The notes beneath the pieces were generated by a model. It worked only from the letters and a program-made list of their open reading frames with translations. It was not told where the DNA came from and searched no databases. Shown here piece by piece: positions 44,601 to 45,874 of a stretch of DNA of 45,874 nt. The position numbers were made by a program, and so were the translations under genes. Numbering within the stretch: position 1 is the stretch's first letter; the number at the start of each line of letters is the position of its first letter. Source of the DNA: Candidatus Parabacteroides intestinigallinarum (lineage in GTDB: Bacteria > Bacteroidota > Bacteroidia > Bacteroidales > Tannerellaceae); contig DXEN01000014.1 of assembly GCA_019114945.1 (NCBI GenBank), positions 1-45,874 on the forward strand, written 5' to 3'.

Positions 44601-45711
44601 AAACCTTTCGGCAAGCCTCCAGTCGTTGAAAAAGCGCATTGAAGAAAAGAAAGACGGCGGCATTGATTTTCATTCCATGGGTATCGACCATCTGCTTGTA
44701 GATGAGTACCATACGCATAAAAACTTGATGTTCCAGACACGCCATACAAGGGTTGCAGGCATCGGTAACAACCAAGGCTCGCAACGTGCGATGAACTTGC
44801 TGATAGCCATCCGTGACATCCAAAAGCGTACAGGAAAGGATTTGGGTGCTACATTCCTGTCGGGTACGGTGGTGGTGAACGCACTGACCGAGTTATATGT
44901 GCTGTTCAAGTATTTGCGCCCCAAGGAACTTGCCAAGCAACGTGTAAGTTGCTTTGACGCATGGGCAGCCATTTTCACCAAGAAGACCACCGACTACGAG
45001 TTGAACGTGACAGGCTCAATCAAACGCAAAGAGCGTTTCCGCACCTATATCAAAGTGCCGGAATTGGCGGCTTTCCTGCGTGAAATCACGGATTACCGCA
45101 CGGCTGAAATGATAAACCTTGACATTCCCGAAAAGAACGTGCGTTTCCTTTCGGACAAACCGACCATGGAACAAGAGGCGATGATTGAGCGGTTGGTGCG
45201 CTTCGCCAATAGCGGAGAATGGTCAGATTTGGGTTTGGAAGCCCCTGCACCCGAGCACATGGATAAGGCGAAGATGCTGATAGCTACCAATGTGGCAAGG
45301 AAGATGGCATTGGATATGCGTCTGTTGGGCAGTCAGTTCAGCGATGACCCTGCCAACAAAGCCTCACGTTGCGCACAGACCATCTATGAGTATTATGTGA
45401 AATCAAATGCCCACCGTGGCACACAATTCGTATTCAGCGACCTTTCCACCTACAAGCCGAACGAGTGGAATGTCTGCCAAGACATCAAGGACAAGTTGGT
45501 GGCGATGGGTGTTCCAGCCAATGAGATACAATTCATCCAAACCGCCAAGACCGAAAAGGCAAGGAAGAAGATTTTTGAGGGTATGAACAACGGCACTATC
45601 CGTGTGCTGTTCGGTTCTACTTCCATGCTCGGTACAGGAGTGAATGCCCAGCAGAGGGCGGTGGCGGTGCATCACTTGGAGGTACCCTGGGTGCGACATG
45701 AAGTCGCATAG
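41644..45711 (+). CDS. N6-adenine methylase/SNF2-type helicase, interrupted by a group II intron
   Basis: The frame runs 1,349 codons to the intron boundary at 45690; the TAG at 45709-45711 lies inside the intron. The N-terminal part is a methyltransferase, with catalytic NIPF at residues 196-199 (VIASNIPFGTINVF). The C-terminal part is an SNF2-like helicase: Walker A GAGKT at 854-858 and DEYH at 1020-1023. It ends at AVAVHHLEVPW, where intact relatives continue with RPSDLEQR and an arginine-finger segment. Start at 41644 gives MKNMNYNKLQALEAN; the frame further upstream looks spurious. Full relatives are about 1,800-2,000 residues, so the second exon lies beyond the window. Such proteins are a hallmark of Bacteroides conjugative elements. 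Confidence 0.88.
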   Translation: MKNMNYNKLQALEANTAAIETAYQVRNEKRTATAAERETLSLYSGFGGIKEVLDLGTNAPMTEKMKQALDRLVCVLQSIAQGDETLYKELVDSIKTSVLTAFYTPKFLIEAVANQIQATFQTHGLQMKSFLEPSAGIGGFLPVAMPDTYKAAFEKDLATGLLLSALQPDTQTVIDGFETIGTQELEHGTFDVIASNIPFGTINVFDADFERRGTPYKQSLKAIHNYFFIKAMELLNEGGLLAFVTSRGVADSPTNRFVRDYLVHHAHIITALRLPDTLFLQTGGIEVGSDLFILQKDSHKQNLTTRERLFLEVCRERTSQGLETEHSNKAFTLPQSTLATGSAIGTNQFGKLVRKYEWNGTREAMQQRLAEILSANFAHYFKPSLFGGQKQAQPQQGVMLSLFDLFGESMAATQPKPNTGKRPYTDKMPDWMKDGALVLFEGQLGTIQSKRADRFSELTAWFNPIKVNGADMERAKDYLPVRKAYFELSTLESEQRTEQPLLREELNKAYDAFVSKWGNFHTDGNKELMTLDSMGVEVYSIEMQVHGEVMKADIMYEPVAFKKIDVSVRLTPMEALASSLNYYGKVNMDYLAQSTGSSESEVIEALEGEMFYNPETGTWEEKGRILAGNVVEKCKLFAGHIHTLAGQAKAWTERTVKALEDVTPELIPYEELDFNMGERWIPTEVYADFAEHLFDVKADVVYFDVNDTYVISLHGYSPAAYNLYCSHGYTGEKLFAYALHDTVPEIKKEVMRGGEWVKVPDEEAMQEVATKIQEIRGKFNAWLDSQPIAVRDELVRLYNERFNCYVRPSYDGSAQTFPGLSFAQFPYDDLYPSQKDAIWMIKQNGGGVCWHEVGAGKTMVMCVAAYEMKRLGLVQKPMIIGLKANVHEIADCFRKAYPSAKLLYPGKEDFTPANREELFSKIKNNNWDCIILTHDQFAKIPQSEETMYGIMQQELDDVERSLQVLEDSVMGWRNHRMQKGLEKRQENLSASLQSLKKRIEEKKDGGIDFHSMGIDHLLVDEYHTHKNLMFQTRHTRVAGIGNNQGSQRAMNLLIAIRDIQKRTGKDLGATFLSGTVVVNALTELYVLFKYLRPKELAKQRVSCFDAWAAIFTKKTTDYELNVTGSIKRKERFRTYIKVPELAAFLREITDYRTAEMINLDIPEKNVRFLSDKPTMEQEAMIERLVRFANSGEWSDLGLEAPAPEHMDKAKMLIATNVARKMALDMRLLGSQFSDDPANKASRCAQTIYEYYVKSNAHRGTQFVFSDLSTYKPNEWNVCQDIKDKLVAMGVPANEIQFIQTAKTEKARKKIFEGMNNGTIRVLFGSTSMLGTGVNAQQRAVAVHHLEVPWVRHEVA

Positions 45712-45874
45712 ATAATTGTTGGAATGATACTTACGGGTATCAGCTTTAACCCGCTGTTCCGTCAGCGGTAGCCTACCGACCGATGCACCTTAATGTTGTA
45801 TTAAGCGGTCGGGACGAAGTACACTTTCGCAAGACAAGACAGAACCGTGAGGGGAAGTCAAGTACGGTTAGTAT
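45691..45874 (+). mobile_element. group II intron, 5' part
   Basis: The insertion starts with GTGCGAC, the group II intron 5' consensus, immediately after the helicase Pro-Trp codons. A first hairpin pairs 45692-45697 (TGCGAC) with 45703-45708 (GTCGCA). A further nested stem pairs CCGACC (45776-45781) with GGTCGG (45807-45812) around CTTAAT/ATTAAG (45789-45794 with 45800-45805). The intron-encoded reverse transcriptase would lie to the right, outside the window. Ends and class cannot be determined here. Confidence 0.8.

Larger units (their letters stand above)
34950..45874 (+). mobile_element. integrative conjugative element segment (one end), incomplete
   Basis: From the truncated recombinase onward the sequence changes in G+C content and codon use. 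It carries umuDC, ssb, small accessory proteins, PcfK-like and PcfJ-like proteins and a very large N6-adenine methylase/SNF2 helicase, a gene set found in Bacteroides conjugative transposons. No transfer (tra), mobilisation or integrase gene of the element itself is in the window, so the other end and boundaries are unseen. The left boundary lies between about 34940 and 35030. Element type is inference from gene content. Confidence 0.7.

Noticed and set aside
45691-45711. Natural stop of the methylase/helicase gene at 45709
   Set aside because: The frame leaves helicase homology abruptly after Pro-Trp and enters GTGCGAC-type intron sequence; the stop is an intron codon.

Overview
The window reads as a Bacteroidales chromosome, most likely close to Tannerellaceae/Porphyromonadaceae, although the genus cannot be fixed from sequence alone. 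Supporting signs are a SusC/SusD pair, promoters of the TAnnTTTG type instead of sigma70 boxes, tRNAs without an encoded CCA, a PorE-like type IX secretion lipoprotein, a secreted protein ending in a Gly-Ile-Tyr-rich sorting-type domain, and several families seen mainly in Bacteroidetes (DUF4199, DUF4783, DUF2027-Smr, DUF6340, DUF6057).

Layout. 0-4.4 kb: a tRNA-Thr(UGU) with terminator, a short 22-bp tandem repeat, then a rightward run of DUF4199 protein, GT2 glycosyltransferase, an MntP-ApbE fusion and a lipoprotein. 4.4-7 kb: a gene-free stretch, a leftward MscS channel, a rightward TPR protein and a leftward tRNA-Thr(CGU). 7-13.4 kb: a small acidic protein with its own promoter, and a leftward run DUF4783-nadC-valS-Tat-exported TIM barrel-DUF6340 lipoprotein. 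rlmH diverges from that run. 14-18.9 kb: leftward susC-susD. 18.9-19.7 kb: a gene-free region holding a composite repeat, in which a degenerate 22-bp array is bracketed by two heptamer arrays in opposite orientation. 19.7-30 kb: DUF6057 membrane protein with a coupled CxxCH/propeller lipoprotein, CYTH protein, DUF2027-Smr protein, an HExxH secreted protein, queA, two very small membrane proteins, an antitoxin-like ORF and the PorE-like protein. 30-34 kb: a lipoprotein, galM and a glycoside hydrolase family 2 enzyme.

From about 34.95 kb to the end the composition and gene content change to those of a Bacteroides-type integrative conjugative element (ICE): umuDC, ssb, small proteins, PcfK-like and PcfJ-like proteins and a giant N6-adenine methylase/SNF2 helicase. 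The junction is marked by a tyrosine recombinase gene cut off before its catalytic tyrosine. Just inside it lie three evenly spaced 44-bp palindromes. The methylase/helicase gene is interrupted at its conserved Pro-Trp motif by the 5' end of a group II intron, which runs out of the window.

The observations most worth following are the 19.2-19.6 kb composite repeat, the palindrome trio at the ICE end, the intron insertion and the MntP-ApbE fusion.
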